In this document: one piece after another, positions 17,917-18,645 of the stretch | How positions within the stretch are numbered: position 1 is the stretch's first letter | How the letters are laid out: every line of letters begins with the position of its first letter | Assembly (NCBI GenBank): GCA_022592445.1 | Contig: JABYQR010000576.1 | Location: 1-18,645 of the forward strand | Origin: Cytidiella melzeri | Taxonomy: Eukaryota > Basidiomycota > Agaricomycetes > Polyporales > Irpicaceae | Length of the DNA: 18,645 nt | Direction of reading: 5' to 3' | The notes under the pieces: generated by a model | Told to the model about the DNA's origin: nothing | Seen by the model: only the letters and a program-made list of their open reading frames with translations | Databases searched by the model: none | Made by a program: the position numbers and the translations under genes

Positions 17917-18402
17917 GTATGCGTGTTCGGGAGAGCCTTCATGCTAACTGTGCCCCATCGACCGGAAATAAGGGTGCGATGGTGAACAATATATACGTGA
18001 AGGGCTGCACGCAGACGAGATGGTGGCACAGTCTAATCAAGAGTTTGTCCGAGGTGTACAGAAGCTCTTGAGCCGCAGTTAACTTGAATTATCCGTCTGT
18101 CCTCTTACTGTTTCTCGTCTTCAGGTGCAAATTCGTCCAGCCGCTGACGGTCAAGTACAACTCAACGGTATGCAATTATTCTAGCATCATTGCCAAGCTT
18201 CTGAAGACTAGTTTCAGGACCGTCGTTCAAGCTGACTCTACGGTAGAATAATCTGCGGGGCGTTCAATGTTCTTAGAGTACGTCGAGAACTCAGATGCAG
18301 GCTAGCTGCAGGCGGGGCGCGCAGAGGAACAACACAACAGATTATTGGGTGAAGTGACAGAGACAGTCTGAGAGTGTAACGGATGCTAATTTAATACTTT
18401 AG

Positions 18403-18645
18403 ATACAGAATAGCTCAAGAATCCCGTCGGTAGATGTGGGCGAAGTGAGAAGTAGCGGTGCGTACAGCTGGACTGGCCGGACAGGCCGGCCCGGTCGGAA
18501 TCTCCATTTCCCACTGCCAGCCGCTACCGCGTACTCTTTTCTCGATTCGTTTACCTTACTACCGCAATTCATACACAACTGGATCCTCGAAACAACAACG
18601 TCTAGTGCCATGGCCCGAGTCGATTCAATCAAGGAAATCAAGAAA
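18403..18645 (+). CDS. Second CRN/RHS-like gene, 5' part only
   Basis: Mirror copy of the exon beginning at 3625. An acceptor-like GCTAAT...CTTTAG ends at 18402; the frame is open from 18403 to the window end, with the first ATG at 18610 giving MARVDSIKEIKK. Walker A and everything after it are outside the window. It diverges from the left gene: the two point away from each other, about 15.2 kb between ATGs. Whether it is intact, or whether the palindrome ends within it, cannot be seen. Confidence 0.65.
   Translation, partial: MQNSSRIPSVDVGEVRSSGAYSWTGRTGRPGRNLHFPLPAATAYSFLDSFTLLPQFIHNWILETTTSSAMARVDSIKEIKK

Larger units (their letters stand above)
12263..18645 (-). repeat. Right arm of the inverted repeat, running off the window
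   Basis: This is the reverse complement of 3383-9768, truncated by the window end. Its inner edge is G12263. Unlike the left arm, its inner side seems to be the original continuous locus: the open frame crossing the edge on the minus strand continues in phase for another 300 bp into the spacer, while the left copy is cut after the same codon. All mirrored elements (LTRs, minisatellite, ORFs) therefore occur here in opposite order and orientation. Confidence 0.97.

Noticed and set aside
17111..17995. A full solo LTR bounded by AATAT target duplications
   Set aside because: The nearest downstream ATAT match would require a non-CA end and include coding-like DNA; the 3' end remains unknown.
18125..18242. 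Mini-exons 18125-18167 and 18218-18242 joined to the exon at 18403
   Set aside because: Each has plausible splice signals, but every phase tested gives a stop within or just after the join.
1..18645. CRISPR array, tRNA or rRNA genes, bacterial-type operons
   Set aside because: No regularly spaced direct repeats with unique spacers, no cloverleaf or rRNA signatures and no closely packed co-directional genes were seen.

Overview
This looks like accessory DNA from a filamentous fungus, most likely an Agaricomycete (mushroom-forming basidiomycete). The reasons are a protein gene with a short 59-bp spliceosomal intron, a Crinkler/RHS-like P-loop NTPase gene of a kind abundant in such fungi, a Ty3/gypsy-style gag-protease fragment, and several solo or fragmentary LTRs. 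I see no bacterial operon structure, rRNA, tRNA or CRISPR. The species cannot be named from the sequence.

The dominant structure is a near-perfect inverted repeat. Left arm 3383-9768 and right arm 12263-18645 match under x -> 22028-x (22031-x inside a 3-bp indel near 9499). I found one substitution (3712/18316) and one in-frame 3-bp indel in about 6.38 kb, by reading and by the mirrored coordinates of open frames, not by a computed alignment. The right arm runs off the window, so the repeat may be longer. A 2494-bp spacer (9769-12262) separates the arms.

Layout. 1-720: LTR pieces of one family (called TGTC here), including what looks like one copy inserted in another. 721-1799: nothing recognised. 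1800-3418, minus: an intact-looking 519-residue CRN/RHS-like NTPase-nuclease gene with an intron inside the Walker A motif; its coding may start further upstream. 3419-4660: unresolved 5' part of that gene. 4713-4917: another LTR piece whose TATA box points at the gene. 5131-5822: solo TGTC LTR with a 5-bp target duplication. 5823-6584: includes a CCCTTG-type minisatellite. 6585-7338: another TGTC LTR. 7356-9324: candidate long LTR (TGTAAC...GTTACA) with a strong TATA box and a Cys-rich frame holding an in-frame stop. 9370 onward: an unknown ORF cut off at the arm edge. The spacer holds, on the minus strand, the end of the undisrupted version of that ORF, a 410-residue Gag, and a protease region that stops just before reverse transcriptase would begin. 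The right arm then repeats everything in mirror order, ending in the first codons of a second CRN/RHS-like gene pointing outward.

Reading the right arm on the minus strand, the unknown ORF and retroelement are continuous; the left junction is where this sequence was cut in pol and joined to an inverted copy of the arm. The LTR promoters in both arms face inward, so read-through would make a long hairpin RNA. The two CRN/RHS-like genes face outward. The palindrome may be a real recent inverted duplication, or an assembly or library fold-back artefact; reads across the junctions would decide.
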